DNA of 64,000 bases, taken from the NCBI RefSeq assembly GCF_026191475.2, contig NZ_JAOSLC020000003.1:775001-839000 (forward strand), read 5' to 3'. Each line of letters begins with the position of its first letter. Within the stretch, counting starts at the first letter, position 1. Of the stretch, positions 20,526 through 29,522 are shown piece by piece. The notes beneath the pieces were generated by a model. It was not told where the DNA came from and ran no database searches. It was given only the letters and a program-made list of their open reading frames with translations. This DNA is from Polaribacter ponticola. Lineage in GTDB: Bacteria > Bacteroidota > Bacteroidia > Flavobacteriales > Flavobacteriaceae. The translations under genes were made by a program, and so were the position numbers.

Positions 20526-21134
20526 TTGCAACCGCAAAACAGAAAGATTTATATTATCAAAAAGTTTTTATTTTTAACAGGTATTTTTTTACTATTTGTA
20601 AACGCAACTTCTTCTAATAAAGAATTAGAGATTAACACACCAATACCTTACCCAAAGTTTGTAGATTATAATATTCCTTATTTACAAAATAACTTTGTAG
20701 CTTTTAAACAAGCTTTAGCTTTTAAAGAATCTCAAGGAAAATATACCGTTGTTAACACATTAGGTTATTTAGGTAAATATCAATTTGGAAAAACAACCTT
20801 AGAGCGTTTTAACATTTACAACACTAAAGAGTTTTTAAAAAACCCTGAATTACAAGAAAAAGCTTTTATCGCTTTATGTAAAGTAAATAAATGGATTTTA
20901 AGAAAAGACATTAAACGTTCTGTTGGTAAAACTATTAATGGAATTAAAATTACAGAATCTGGAATTTTAGCAGCTGCTCATTTAAGTGGAGCAGGAAACG
21001 TTAAAAAATTTTTACGAAGCAACGGTGCAAAAAATTTCTCTGACGCTTATGGCGCTTCTATAAAATTGTATTTGAGAAAATTTGCAGATTATGATGTATC
21101 AAATATAGTTGCAAACAGAAAAGCTAAAGCCTAA
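20526..21134 (+). CDS. Lysozyme-like secreted protein (start uncertain)
   Basis: A signal peptide (KKFLFLTGIFLLFVNATSS) is followed by a lysozyme-like domain. ALAFKESQGKY near residue 67 carries a Glu in the catalytic position, then GYLGKYQFGKTTLERF, and AAHLSGAGNVKKFL later. It probably binds or cleaves peptidoglycan. The only canonical start, TTG at 20526, lies inside a good -7 box (TAAATTTG, 20521-20528) and so would not be on the mRNA. The natural-looking start, (M)KKFLFLTG, has ATC at 20556-20558 instead of ATG. The gene is convergent with the next one, the stops being adjacent. Confidence 0.75.
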   Translation: MQPQNRKIYIIKKFLFLTGIFLLFVNATSSNKELEINTPIPYPKFVDYNIPYLQNNFVAFKQALAFKESQGKYTVVNTLGYLGKYQFGKTTLERFNIYNTKEFLKNPELQEKAFIALCKVNKWILRKDIKRSVGKTINGIKITESGILAAAHLSGAGNVKKFLRSNGAKNFSDAYGASIKLYLRKFADYDVSNIVANRKAKA

Positions 21135-21839
21135 TTATTTCTGAATAATAAAAATAGCTGGTTTTTTATGTAAATCTGGTTGTTGATGTTTCCAATCTTT
21201 TACTGTCATTGTTTTTATATATTCTGATGGTAAAGTAATATCTGCAGCAATACACAAATTAGTAGTTGGTGATAAAGCTGCTTTTAAATCGGCAAACATT
21301 TTCTCGTTTCTATAAGGAGTTTCAATAAAAATTTGAGATTGGTTTTTATCTTGTGATAATTTTTCCAAATCCTTTAAAGCTCTTTTTCTATCGCCTTTAT
21401 CAATTGGTAAATAGCCATTAAATGCAAAGTTTTGACCATTCATGCCAGAGCTCATCATTGCCATTAAAATAGACGAAGGCCCAACTAATGGAACCACTTT
21501 TATATTTTTTTGATGTGCTAATTTAACAATAGTTGCTCCTGGATCTGCAACTGCAGGTACACCAGCTTCAGATAATAAACCAACATTAATACCTTGTTGG
21601 CAAATATCTAAATATTTACTAGTTTCTAACTCTTCTGCATATTTATCTAACAACATAATATGTAAAGAAGGTTGTTGTTTTTTTGGAGTTATTTTTTTTA
21701 TAAATCTTCTCGCAGACTTTTCGTTTTCTACAATATAGTAATCTATTTCTTCTACCACTTTTTTTACAGACAAAGGCATTACTTCTAAAGGTTCAGTTTC
21801 ACCTAAAGTTGTAGGAATTAAATAGAGTTTACCAATCAT
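21135..21839 (-). CDS. SAM-dependent methyltransferase, RsmI-related (TP_methylase fold)
   Basis: 234 residues. A tetrapyrrole-methylase fold with the RsmI-like signatures LYLIPTTLGE at the N-terminus, GLLSEAGVPAVADPGATIV near 90-108 and PLVGPSSILMAMMSSGMNGQNFAFNGYLP near 120-148. RsmI methylates the 2'-O of C1402 in 16S rRNA. This shorter form is a paralog common in Bacteroidota and may have another target. It lies 2 bases downstream of the low-MW phosphatase gene, same strand. Confidence 0.85.
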   Translation of the reverse strand: MIGKLYLIPTTLGETEPLEVMPLSVKKVVEEIDYYIVENEKSARRFIKKITPKKQQPSLHIMLLDKYAEELETSKYLDICQQGINVGLLSEAGVPAVADPGATIVKLAHQKNIKVVPLVGPSSILMAMMSSGMNGQNFAFNGYLPIDKGDRKRALKDLEKLSQDKNQSQIFIETPYRNEKMFADLKAALSPTTNLCIAADITLPSEYIKTMTVKDWKHQQPDLHKKPAIFIIQK

Positions 21840-21841
21840 TT

Positions 21842-22303
21842 TTATCGTCTTAAAGTCAATTTATTTACTATTACCTCGCAAGCTTCATCCAACATTAAAT
21901 ATACGTTTTCAAAACCTTGATTACCTCCATAATAAGGATCTGGCACAGATAAGTTTTTATTAGGATGTGTTTCATTTAAAATCATCTTAACTTTATCCTT
22001 ATCAAATTTATCTCTTGCTAAGATTAAAATATTTTGATAATTACTTTCATCCATAGCATAAATATAATCAAAAGCATCAAAATCTTTAACTGTAAATTTT
22101 CTAGCTCTTTGGTTGGTTATATCTATTTTATATTTTCTAGCAACCTCAATAGAGCGCTCATCTGGAAGATTACCAACATGATATGCAGCTGTACCAGCAG
22201 AATCTACAAATACATTTTGAGAATTAATTTTTGATTGTAAAATACCTTCTGCTAATGGCGAACGGCAAATGTTCCCCAAGCAAACCATTAGTACTTTTAC
22301 CAT
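21842..22303 (-). CDS. Low-molecular-weight protein-tyrosine phosphatase
   Basis: 153 residues, normal size. The P-loop VCLGNICRSP holds the nucleophile Cys8 and Arg14, and the general acid Asp is in VPDPYYGG near residue 120. It is a cytoplasmic phosphotyrosine (or phospho-arginine) phosphatase. It lies between dnaA (upstream, 14 bases) and the RsmI-like gene in a three-gene minus-strand run. Confidence 0.95.
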   Translation of the reverse strand: MVKVLMVCLGNICRSPLAEGILQSKINSQNVFVDSAGTAAYHVGNLPDERSIEVARKYKIDITNQRARKFTVKDFDAFDYIYAMDESNYQNILILARDKFDKDKVKMILNETHPNKNLSVPDPYYGGNQGFENVYLMLDEACEVIVNKLTLRR

Positions 22304-22317
22304 TATAAAATATTTTT

Positions 22318-23745
22318 TTAGAACGTTAACTTCTTAGTTAAATCGTCTACATATTTTCTAAATTGCTTATCAGTTTCGGTAAGATTGTCTACTGTTTTAC
22401 AAGCATGTAAAACGGTTGCATGATCTCTTTGTCCAATTTGATTTCCAATACTTGCTAAAGATGTTTTTGTTAATCTTTTAGCAAAATACATAGCTAATTG
22501 TCGCGCCTGAACAATATGTCTTTTTCTAGTCTTAGATTGTAAAGTAGCTACATCCATATCAAAATACTTAGAAACTTCTTTCTGAATATAATCGATTGAA
22601 ACTTCTTTCTTGGTATTCTTTACAAACTTATCTACAATCTGTTTTGCCAATTCAATAGAAAATTCTCTTCTATTAAATGATGCTTGTGCAATCATAGAAA
22701 TTACAACACCTTCTAATTCTCTAACATTAGACTTAATGTTCTTAGCAATATATTCTACAATTTCTTCTGGCATTTCTACACCATCTCTATACAATTTATT
22801 TTGTAAAATAGAAATTCTAGTTTCGTAATCTGGTGCTTGTAATTCTGCAGATAACCCCCATTTAAAACGAGATAATAAACGCTGCTCTATATCTTGCATA
22901 TCTACAGGAGCTTTATCAGACGTTAAAATTACTTGCTTTCCGTTTTGATGTAAGTGATTAAAAATATGAAAGAATACATCTTGCGTACCTGCTTTACCAG
23001 ATAAGAATTGTACATCATCTATAATTAAAACATCTATCATTTGGTAGAAATGAATAAAATCATTTCTAGTATTCGATTTTACAGAATCTATAAATTGTTG
23101 TGTAAATTTCTCAGAAGAAATATACAAAACAGTTTTGTCTGGATATTTATCTTTAATATCTACACCTATAGCATGACCTAAATGAGTTTTACCTAAACCA
23201 ACGCCACCATAAATTAATAATGGGTTAAAAGAAGTTCCTCCTGGTTTATTTGCAACTGCCATACCTGCAGAACGAGCCAACCTGTTAGAATCACCTTCAA
23301 TAAAATTTGCAAAACTATAATTTGCATTTAATTGAGATTCTATTTTAACTTTTTGTAAACCTGGAATTATAAATGGGTTTCTTAATTCCCTTTTACTAGA
23401 ATCTTTAGGTACAGTAACTTTTTGAGGTTTTAATGGATCTCTATTTGAACTAGGTATTTTTACAACTTGTGGTCTATTACTACTGTAAGTATTTTCCATT
23501 TTCACATCATAAATCAATTTAGCATCGCTACCTAATTGTTTTATTAATGCAACTCGCATTAATTTAATGTAATGCTCTTCTAACCATTCGTAAAAAAATT
23601 TACTAGGTACTTGAATCGTTAACGCTTCTCCGGAAAGTTTTACAGGTTTAATTGGTTCAAACCAAGTTTTATAAGCTTGTGGTTTAAGATTGTCTTTTAT
23701 AAAAGATAGACAATCAGCCCAAACGGATTCAGCAGTATGATTCAT
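22318..23745 (-). CDS. dnaA: Chromosomal replication initiator DnaA
   Basis: 475 residues. Domain I covers about 1-85 (WADCLSFIKDNLKPQAYKTWF), then a flexible linker. AAA+ domain III has Walker A GGVGLGKTHL near 180 and Walker B VLIIDDVQFL near 240. Domain IV (about 375-475) has the DnaA signature helix-turn-helix ending IGQRDHATVLHACK. It opens the origin using ATP. The upstream gap holds one DnaA-box match but no cluster, so I do not call an origin here. Followed closely by the low-MW phosphatase gene. Confidence 0.98.
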   Translation of the reverse strand: MNHTAESVWADCLSFIKDNLKPQAYKTWFEPIKPVKLSGEALTIQVPSKFFYEWLEEHYIKLMRVALIKQLGSDAKLIYDVKMENTYSSNRPQVVKIPSSNRDPLKPQKVTVPKDSSKRELRNPFIIPGLQKVKIESQLNANYSFANFIEGDSNRLARSAGMAVANKPGGTSFNPLLIYGGVGLGKTHLGHAIGVDIKDKYPDKTVLYISSEKFTQQFIDSVKSNTRNDFIHFYQMIDVLIIDDVQFLSGKAGTQDVFFHIFNHLHQNGKQVILTSDKAPVDMQDIEQRLLSRFKWGLSAELQAPDYETRISILQNKLYRDGVEMPEEIVEYIAKNIKSNVRELEGVVISMIAQASFNRREFSIELAKQIVDKFVKNTKKEVSIDYIQKEVSKYFDMDVATLQSKTRKRHIVQARQLAMYFAKRLTKTSLASIGNQIGQRDHATVLHACKTVDNLTETDKQFRKYVDDLTKKLTF

Positions 23746-23825
23746 TTATTTACTAGGTAATTTTTTTGGTTGTAATTTAGGTAAAAAACCTATTTTTTAA
23801 CTCCTTTTCTAAAGCCATACAAAAG

Positions 23826-23834
23826 TGTGAATAA
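23826..23834 (-). promoter_or_regulatory. Possible DnaA box upstream of dnaA
   Basis: TTATTCACA on the minus strand matches TTATNCACA, 80 bases upstream of the dnaA start. A single site suggests autoregulation rather than an origin. One 9-mer can also occur by chance in AT-rich DNA. Confidence 0.3.
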
Positions 23835-23917
23835 AATTCAGTATAAAAAAATCAATTCGCTATTGATTATTAACTATTTTTAACGTACACTAGCTAAATC
23901 AAAAACGTTTAAAACTA

Positions 23918-24315
23918 TTGAAAAAATCATCAACAAAAACTAGAGTTCGGTATTCAGAAACCGATCAAATGGGAGTGGTTTACCATGGAAACTACGCACA
24001 ATACTTCGAACTCGGAAGAACCGAATAGCTTCGTAATCTGAATGTTACATACAAAGATATGGAAATTAGTGGGATAATGCTTCCTGTTATTTCTCTAAGT
24101 TGTAATTTTATAAAATCGGCTAAATATGACGACATGCTAACTATAGAAACTTTTCTAAAAAAAAGCCAATGGTTAAAATTGAATTTGATTATAAAATAAC
24201 CAACCAAAATGACGAATTAATATGTACTGGGAGTTCTGTTTTAGCATTTATGAACATGAAAACAGGAAAACCTACAAGATGCCCTGATTATTTATTAAAT
24301 AGCTTAGGCTTCTAA
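23918..24315 (+). pseudogene. Acyl-CoA thioester hydrolase (4-hydroxybenzoyl-CoA thioesterase family), nonsense plus frameshift
   Basis: A hot-dog-fold thioesterase of about 132 residues. The N-terminus reads [30 protein letters not shown], with the [15 protein letters not shown] active-site motif. TAG at 24026-24028 replaces the Trp codon of the conserved RTEWLR. A second lesion is the A8 run at 24157-24164, where nine are needed to continue KKKPMVKIEFDYKI to the stop at 24313-24315. The rest is conserved. The start is TTG. Tail-to-tail overlap of 12 bases with the YigZ gene. A working allele may exist if these are read errors. Confidence 0.85.
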
Positions 24316-24915
24316 TTTCTTAATGTTAACTTTGTATAAATTATCAAAAATTTCGAAAATCATTTGAGCATCTTTTTTTCTAATAGAAATTACATATTCG
24401 CAATCCATTTCTAATTTTTGTGAAACAATCTTTAAGTTTTTCTCTTTAACAACTCTCATCACCTTGTTCATTAAATCGTATTGAAAGTTAAGCTTAAAAA
24501 AGACATCAACTGTTTTTTCTATAATTTCAGATACTTGTAAAGTAATTTCTGCTGATGTTTTATATGCGTTTATTAAACCTCCAACACCTAATTTTGTGCC
24601 GCCAAAATAACGAACAGAAACAATTAAAACATTGGTTACTTCAAAAGATTGAATTTGACCATAAATAGGCATTCCTGCAGAGTTATTAGGCTCACCATCA
24701 TCATTAGCTCTAAATTTTATTTGCTCTACTCCTATTTGATATGCATAACAAAAATGGCGTGCAGAATGATGTTTCTTTTTTAAAAGATCTAAACTACGCC
24801 TAACATCATCTTCATTATTTACAGGAAAAGCATAACCAAAAAACTTACTATTTCTGTCTTTAAACAGTGTTTCTTCAGATGCTTTTGTTATTGTTTTATA
24901 GCTATCTTTTTCCAT
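24304..24915 (-). CDS. YigZ/IMPACT family protein
   Basis: 203 residues. The UPF0029 N-terminal domain (residues 15-125) holds the family signature DDGEPNNSAGMPIY followed by VRYFGGTKLGVGGLINAYKTSAEITL; a DUF1949-type C-terminal domain covers about 135-200. The cellular role in bacteria is unclear. It begins exactly where the EamA transporter gene ends, so the two are translationally coupled. Confidence 0.93.
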   Translation of the reverse strand: MEKDSYKTITKASEETLFKDRNSKFFGYAFPVNNEDDVRRSLDLLKKKHHSARHFCYAYQIGVEQIKFRANDDGEPNNSAGMPIYGQIQSFEVTNVLIVSVRYFGGTKLGVGGLINAYKTSAEITLQVSEIIEKTVDVFFKLNFQYDLMNKVMRVVKEKNLKIVSQKLEMDCEYVISIRKKDAQMIFEIFDNLYKVNIKKLEA

Positions 24916-25778
24916 TAAGCCAAAGCTACAATTACAATTCCTACAATTGCCAAGGCAACACCAATTTTATTTTTAGTACTAAATTGTTCTTTAAATAATA
25001 GAATACCAACTATAGTAGAAACAACAACGATACCCACATTATTAATTGTAAACAAAGTAGAACTTTCAAAACCTTTTGTTTGAAGTGCTTTTATTAAAAA
25101 TACAATCGAAAAATAATTAGGAATTCCTAAAACAATACCAGCTATAATATTTTTAACACCAAAAGGTTCTCTCTTTTTTATTGATTTAATTAGCAATATA
25201 ATCAACCCGAAGAAAGCAGCAATTCCAAATAAACTTCCTGAAAAAATGGAAACCTCATTTTCTGGTACATACATAACCTCAACATACTTTAAAGTAGTAT
25301 CTATAACTCCAGATCCTAAAAAAAGTAAAATAGGAAACAAAAGTCCAGCTTTTTTATTTTCTGATTTCTCTTCTTTTACAGATGCTAAATAAACCGCGAC
25401 TAGCGCAATTATAATACCTACAAATTTTAAAACTGTAACAGACTCATTATACAAAAAAATTCCAAAAAAAACAGGTATAACTACAGACATTTTACCTGCA
25501 ACAGAAGTAACAGAAACCCCGTTTCTTTGTGCTGTCATAGCCATTACAAAAAAAATAGAAACAAATAATGCTCCTAAAAAAACAGCTCCTAAAAACCAAG
25601 GCTTATTCGGTATTTCTACTATAGAAAAGCTATTTTCTGCAAACGCAAAACCCATTGTAAAAGCTACAATATAATTAACAAAAATTGCTTTTAAAACGTC
25701 TACTTTAAAAATACCAAAGTATTTAAAAATAACAAATAATCCGGTTGAAAAAAGAATACTTAAAAGTAAGTGAATCAA
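24915..25778 (-). CDS. EamA/DMT-family transporter
   Basis: 287 residues with about ten membrane helices in two five-helix halves, each resembling an EamA repeat. Family-like segments are SVTSVAGKMSVVIPVFFGIFLYNES (first half) and FTINNVGIVVVSTIVGILLFKE (second half). It is an inner-membrane carrier; the substrate is unknown. It overlaps the HAD hydrolase gene by 4 bases and abuts the YigZ gene, part of the minus-strand run ribD-HAD-EamA-YigZ. Confidence 0.9.
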   Translation of the reverse strand: MIHLLLSILFSTGLFVIFKYFGIFKVDVLKAIFVNYIVAFTMGFAFAENSFSIVEIPNKPWFLGAVFLGALFVSIFFVMAMTAQRNGVSVTSVAGKMSVVIPVFFGIFLYNESVTVLKFVGIIIALVAVYLASVKEEKSENKKAGLLFPILLFLGSGVIDTTLKYVEVMYVPENEVSIFSGSLFGIAAFFGLIILLIKSIKKREPFGVKNIIAGIVLGIPNYFSIVFLIKALQTKGFESSTLFTINNVGIVVVSTIVGILLFKEQFSTKNKIGVALAIVGIVIVALA

Positions 25779-26383
25779 TTTATTTTGTTTTTAATGAATA
25801 ATTCTGTTACATCATCTTTTCCTGGAATTAAATTCCAAACATGAATACCAAGTTCGTTTGCAGCATCTGTATTTTCTTTTAAATCATCTACAAAAAAAGT
25901 TTCTTCAGCAATTAAATTATTTTCATTTAAAACAAACTCATAAATTTCTGAATCTGGTTTTCTAAAATTAATTTCGTGCGATAAATAAAACTGCTCAAAA
26001 CTGTTTTTAAACTCGTTATAAAAAACTTCTCCTAATGAGTTTTTAATCCATTTAATATGTAAATCATTTGTATTACTTAATAAAAATAATCTGTACTTTT
26101 CACTAGAAGATAATTCTTTTAAAAAATCTAATCGTGTTACAGGAAAATCTAATAAAACAGCGTTCCAAGCATTTATTAGATCATTTTTAGGAATTTCAAA
26201 TTTTTTGTAAAAAAACTCAATGAATTTTTCTGTATTCAGTAACCCTTTTTCATAGTTATGATACACTTTAATCATTTCATCAGAAATCTTTGTAACACCT
26301 AAAGATGCCATTGCTTTATAAGTTCCTTGTTTATCTAAATTGATAAAAATATCTCCAAAATCGAAGATGATGTTTTTAATCAT
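25775..26383 (-). CDS. HAD-superfamily hydrolase
   Basis: 202 residues. Motif I is degenerate: IIFDFGDIFINLD has Asp-x-Gly-Asp rather than the usual DxDxT, as in the YihX-like group. Motif II is FLLSNTND near 100, motif III the Lys in FRKPDSEIY near 148, and motif IV FVDDLKENTDAANELGI near 172. It probably dephosphorylates a sugar phosphate or nucleotide. The position behind ribD suggests a possible role in riboflavin-precursor dephosphorylation, but this is inference. It overlaps ribD by 8 bases and the EamA gene by 4. Confidence 0.85.
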   Translation of the reverse strand: MIKNIIFDFGDIFINLDKQGTYKAMASLGVTKISDEMIKVYHNYEKGLLNTEKFIEFFYKKFEIPKNDLINAWNAVLLDFPVTRLDFLKELSSSEKYRLFLLSNTNDLHIKWIKNSLGEVFYNEFKNSFEQFYLSHEINFRKPDSEIYEFVLNENNLIAEETFFVDDLKENTDAANELGIHVWNLIPGKDDVTELFIKNKIN

Positions 26384-27419
26384 TTCTGTATATTTTTAAA
26401 ACGTCTTTTTTAATTTTTGATTCTGAATAAGTGTCCGCTTTAAATAATGGTGCTCTTATTCCTTTTTCAAACAAAGTTTCTCCTACAAAAACCTTAGCTT
26501 CATCCCATAAATTAGCATCAATAAAAGTTTGAAGAGTCTTTGCCCCTCCTTCTACAATAACAGATTGTATTTGATGTTTATGCAGCACTTTACAAATTTC
26601 ACTTGCAATATTATTTGAAAAGTCAATTGTTTCAAAAAACAAATTTTTATGCAAAGTGTTGTTTGAGTTTTTCTGCTTAGTAATAATTATTGTTTTTACA
26701 CTTTTATCAAATATATTTACATCTTTACGTATTCTCAAACTTTTATCTAAAACTACTCTTACTGGATTATTACCTGTCCAACTTCTTACATTAAGTTTAG
26801 GATTATCTGCAAAAACTGTATTTGTACCCACCAAAATAGCATGCTCTTCACTTCTAAATTTATGCACTAATTGTTGTGAAATTGAGTTTGAAATCCATAT
26901 TGGTTTTTGCTCATCTTTAACTAAAGGAGCTATAAATCCATCGCTCGTTTCTGCCCATTTTAATACAATATATGGTCTTTTCTTTTCTTGTACAGTAAAA
27001 AAACGTCTATGATGCTTTCTACATTCTTCTTCTAAAACACCCACATAAACATTAATGCCAGCTTTTTTTAAAATTTTAACCCCTTTACCAGCTACCAAAT
27101 TATTAGAATCTAAACAACCAATTACTACATTTTTAATTTGATGTTTTACAATTAGATTTGCACAAGGTGGAGTTTTTCCAAAATGAGAACAAGGCTCAAG
27201 TGTTACATATAATGTAGCATCTTTTAAAATAGTTTTATCTTTTACAGAATTTATAGCATTAACTTCTGCATGATTTTCACCATAATTTGACGTATAACCT
27301 TCTCCTACAATTTTATTATTATAAACCACTACCGCTCCAACACTGGGATTAGGACGTGTTGTTCCTATACCATTATTTGCTATTTGTAAGCATCTTTTTA
27401 TGTATAATTCTTGTTTAAT
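26376..27419 (-). CDS. ribD: Riboflavin biosynthesis protein RibD, unusual start
   Basis: Bifunctional deaminase/reductase in riboflavin synthesis. The deaminase half has NHAEVNAI and LEPCSHFGKTPPC zinc motifs; the reductase half begins RPYIVLKWAETSDGFIA and has the later VIVEGGAKTLQTFI. The usual N-terminus (IKRCLQIANNGIGTTRPNPSVGAVVV) is encoded in frame upstream of the GTG at 27329. The frame runs back to a stop with no ATG, GTG or TTG. The natural start position, before KQELYIKRCL, is ATT (27417-27419). Starting at the GTG would remove conserved residues. Full length with ATT is 347 residues, normal for RibD. Confidence 0.88.
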   Translation of the reverse strand: MKQELYIKRCLQIANNGIGTTRPNPSVGAVVVYNNKIVGEGYTSNYGENHAEVNAINSVKDKTILKDATLYVTLEPCSHFGKTPPCANLIVKHQIKNVVIGCLDSNNLVAGKGVKILKKAGINVYVGVLEEECRKHHRRFFTVQEKKRPYIVLKWAETSDGFIAPLVKDEQKPIWISNSISQQLVHKFRSEEHAILVGTNTVFADNPKLNVRSWTGNNPVRVVLDKSLRIRKDVNIFDKSVKTIIITKQKNSNNTLHKNLFFETIDFSNNIASEICKVLHKHQIQSVIVEGGAKTLQTFIDANLWDEAKVFVGETLFEKGIRAPLFKADTYSESKIKKDVLKIYRND

Positions 27420-27440
27420 AACCTTAGTAATTTAGATAAA

Positions 27441-27905
27441 TTAGAATTTTATTTTTAAATCTTCTGTTTTATTAATTAAAAACTCTTTTTTTAAGCCAAA
27501 AACTGCATACTTTAAATTCCCTTTAAATTGAATTCTCACTTTTTTTGTTAAAATAGAATTTAATAAACCTCCCAAAACACCATTCTTATTACTCTCAAAA
27601 ATACGCTTAGCCGGAATAACTACTTTTAAAGGTATTGAGAATTCATCTCTTGCTGGCACTTTAAATTCATCAGATGAAACTTGTGCTATTTCTGTTCCAT
27701 TAACTATCACTTTTATTTCATCTGTAGAAATACTACCTCCAACATCATTTGGGTTTTTAAAAAAAGCTTTCGCTTCTAACCGAATAGTATCAGATGCAAA
27801 ACTAATAACCTTAACATCATCAACCTTTAAAAATACTGGAGGTTTCTTTACAGAACAAGTAAAAAAAATTAAAGTTAAGGCTAGAAAATAGAATCCTTTT
27901 TTCAT
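27441..27905 (-). CDS. LEA type 2 family lipoprotein
   Basis: 154 residues. A lipoprotein signal (LIFFTC, Cys near residue 17) precedes a single beta-sandwich domain of the LEA14/WHy type, VISFASDTIRLEAKAFFKNPNDVGGSISTDEIKVIVNGTEIAQVSSDEFKVPARDEFSIPLKVVIP. The family is linked to stress tolerance in plants; the bacterial role is unclear. It is a probable envelope protein, divergent from a GNAT gene. Confidence 0.85.
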   Translation of the reverse strand: MKKGFYFLALTLIFFTCSVKKPPVFLKVDDVKVISFASDTIRLEAKAFFKNPNDVGGSISTDEIKVIVNGTEIAQVSSDEFKVPARDEFSIPLKVVIPAKRIFESNKNGVLGGLLNSILTKKVRIQFKGNLKYAVFGLKKEFLINKTEDLKIKF

Positions 27906-27957
27906 AAAAAATATTTAAAAAATTAGGTAACTTGCTCCTGCAAAAATACAGTAATAA

Positions 27958-28449
27958 ATGACAAGTAAAGATTTTATCATTAGAGAAATTAAAGAAGAAG
28001 ATAATCTACAAATTGCGAAAGTAATAAGAGAAGTTTTAGTAGAGTTTGGCGCTCCAAAAGTTGGAACTGCGTATGAAGACAAAGCTACTGATGAAATGTT
28101 CGAAAACTTCAATAAAACCTCTTCCATCTACTATGTTATTGAACATAATAACTTAATTGTTGGTGGAGCTGGAATAGCTCAGTTAGATAATTTTGATGGC
28201 AAAATTTGTGAACTTCAAAAAATGTATTTTTTACCAATTACAAGAGGTAAAGGATTAGGATCTAAATTAATAAATACATGTTTAAACAAAGCTAAAGAAT
28301 TAGGTTTTACAGACTGTTATTTAGAAACTATGCCTTATATGAATGCTGCTAGAGCTTTATATAAAAAAAATGGTTTTGTGAGCTTAGAAAAACCAATTGG
28401 AAACACAGGTCATTATTCTTGTAATGTTTTTATGCTTAAAAAATTATGA
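27958..28449 (+). CDS. GNAT-family N-acetyltransferase
   Basis: 163 residues. Typical GNAT fold with the acetyl-CoA-binding signature RGKGLGSKLINTCLNKAKELGF near 95-117 and a conserved tail ALYKKNGFVSLEKPIGNTGH. Substrate unknown. It overlaps prmC by 4 bases (ATGA), so the two are co-translated. Confidence 0.92.
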   Translation: MTSKDFIIREIKEEDNLQIAKVIREVLVEFGAPKVGTAYEDKATDEMFENFNKTSSIYYVIEHNNLIVGGAGIAQLDNFDGKICELQKMYFLPITRGKGLGSKLINTCLNKAKELGFTDCYLETMPYMNAARALYKKNGFVSLEKPIGNTGHYSCNVFMLKKL

Positions 28450-29303
28450 TTTTAAAAAACTTTAAAGAACTTCTTAAATGCTCATTAGAAAGCATTTATC
28501 CAGAAACTGAAACTGATTCTTTTTTCTTTTTATTGATAGATGAATATCTAGACTTACAAAGGATTGATTTTACTTTAAATCCAGATTTTTTAATAACTAA
28601 AAGCAAACTACAAATCTTAAATAATGCTTTAGAAAAATTAAAAAATGAAGAACCAATACAATATATTATTGGGAAGACAGAATTTTATGGATACCCATTT
28701 TTAGTTGATAACAATACTTTAATTCCTAGACCAGAAACAGAGGAATTAGTAGAATGGGTAATTTTTGAAGCAACAAAATTTAGCTCTAAAAATTCTTTAA
28801 AAATTCTTGATATTGGTACAGGAACTGGTTGCATACCAATTTCTATAGCCAAGAAACTTCCAAATGCTTCAATTACTTCAATTGATGTTTCTCCTCATGC
28901 ATTAAAAATTGCTAAAAAAAATGCTGAGTTAAATAATGTGAAAATAAATTTTATTGAAGCTGATATATTAAAAACTGTAACATTACCAGAAAAATTTGAT
29001 ATCATTGTTTCAAACCCTCCTTATGTTAGAGAGCTAGAGAAAAAAGAAATTCAAAATAACGTTCTACAAAACGAACCTCATTTAGCCTTGTTTGTCTCAA
29101 ATGAAAACCCATTAATTTTTTATGAGAAAATTGCAGATTTAGCAACTCAACATTTATCTAAAAACGGACTTCTTTTCTTTGAAATTAACCAATATTTAGG
29201 AAAAGAAACTCAACATTTACTAGAAAAAAAACAGTTTATTAATATTGAATTAAAGAAAGACTTATTTAAAAATTATAGAATGATAAAATCATCACGAAGT
29301 TAA
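28446..29303 (+). CDS. prmC: Release-factor glutamine methyltransferase PrmC
   Basis: 285 residues. It methylates the Gln of the GGQ motif in release factors. N-terminal helical domain (about 1-85), then the SAM-binding motif LDIGTGTGCIPISIA near 122 and the catalytic NPPYV near 192. IPRPETEELVEWV and VSNPPYVRELEKKEIQ are typical of the family. Its start overlaps the stop of the upstream GNAT gene. Confidence 0.96.
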   Translation: MILKNFKELLKCSLESIYPETETDSFFFLLIDEYLDLQRIDFTLNPDFLITKSKLQILNNALEKLKNEEPIQYIIGKTEFYGYPFLVDNNTLIPRPETEELVEWVIFEATKFSSKNSLKILDIGTGTGCIPISIAKKLPNASITSIDVSPHALKIAKKNAELNNVKINFIEADILKTVTLPEKFDIIVSNPPYVRELEKKEIQNNVLQNEPHLALFVSNENPLIFYEKIADLATQHLSKNGLLFFEINQYLGKETQHLLEKKQFINIELKKDLFKNYRMIKSSRS

Positions 29304-29308
29304 TTATC

Positions 29309-29494
29309 TTGAAATCAATACACTACATAAAAGGGTTAGAAAAACAACCCCTTAAATATCTGGTTAAAGAAATAGAATTAAAAAAAAATCTATTTTTACT
29401 TAACCAAACTAACTATGAAATGAGAACTATTTTAAAAAAGAAAAAGAATTCTCCCCCTAATTTATTTAATAATTTAATTTTAGATTACCTGTAG
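29309..29494 (+). CDS. Small ORF of unknown function
   Basis: 61 residues from a TTG start, 5 bases after prmC. Lys/Leu-rich, no signal peptide or recognised motif. It could be a real small gene co-transcribed with prmC or a chance frame. Confidence 0.2.
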   Translation: MKSIHYIKGLEKQPLKYLVKEIELKKNLFLLNQTNYEMRTILKKKKNSPPNLFNNLILDYL

Positions 29495-29522
29495 TTTTTT
29501 ACTAAACCAAACTTAAAAAACT

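Noticed and set aside
23746..23917. Chromosomal origin next to dnaA
   Set aside because: Only one DnaA-box match and no clear box cluster or unwinding element between dnaA and the thioesterase gene.
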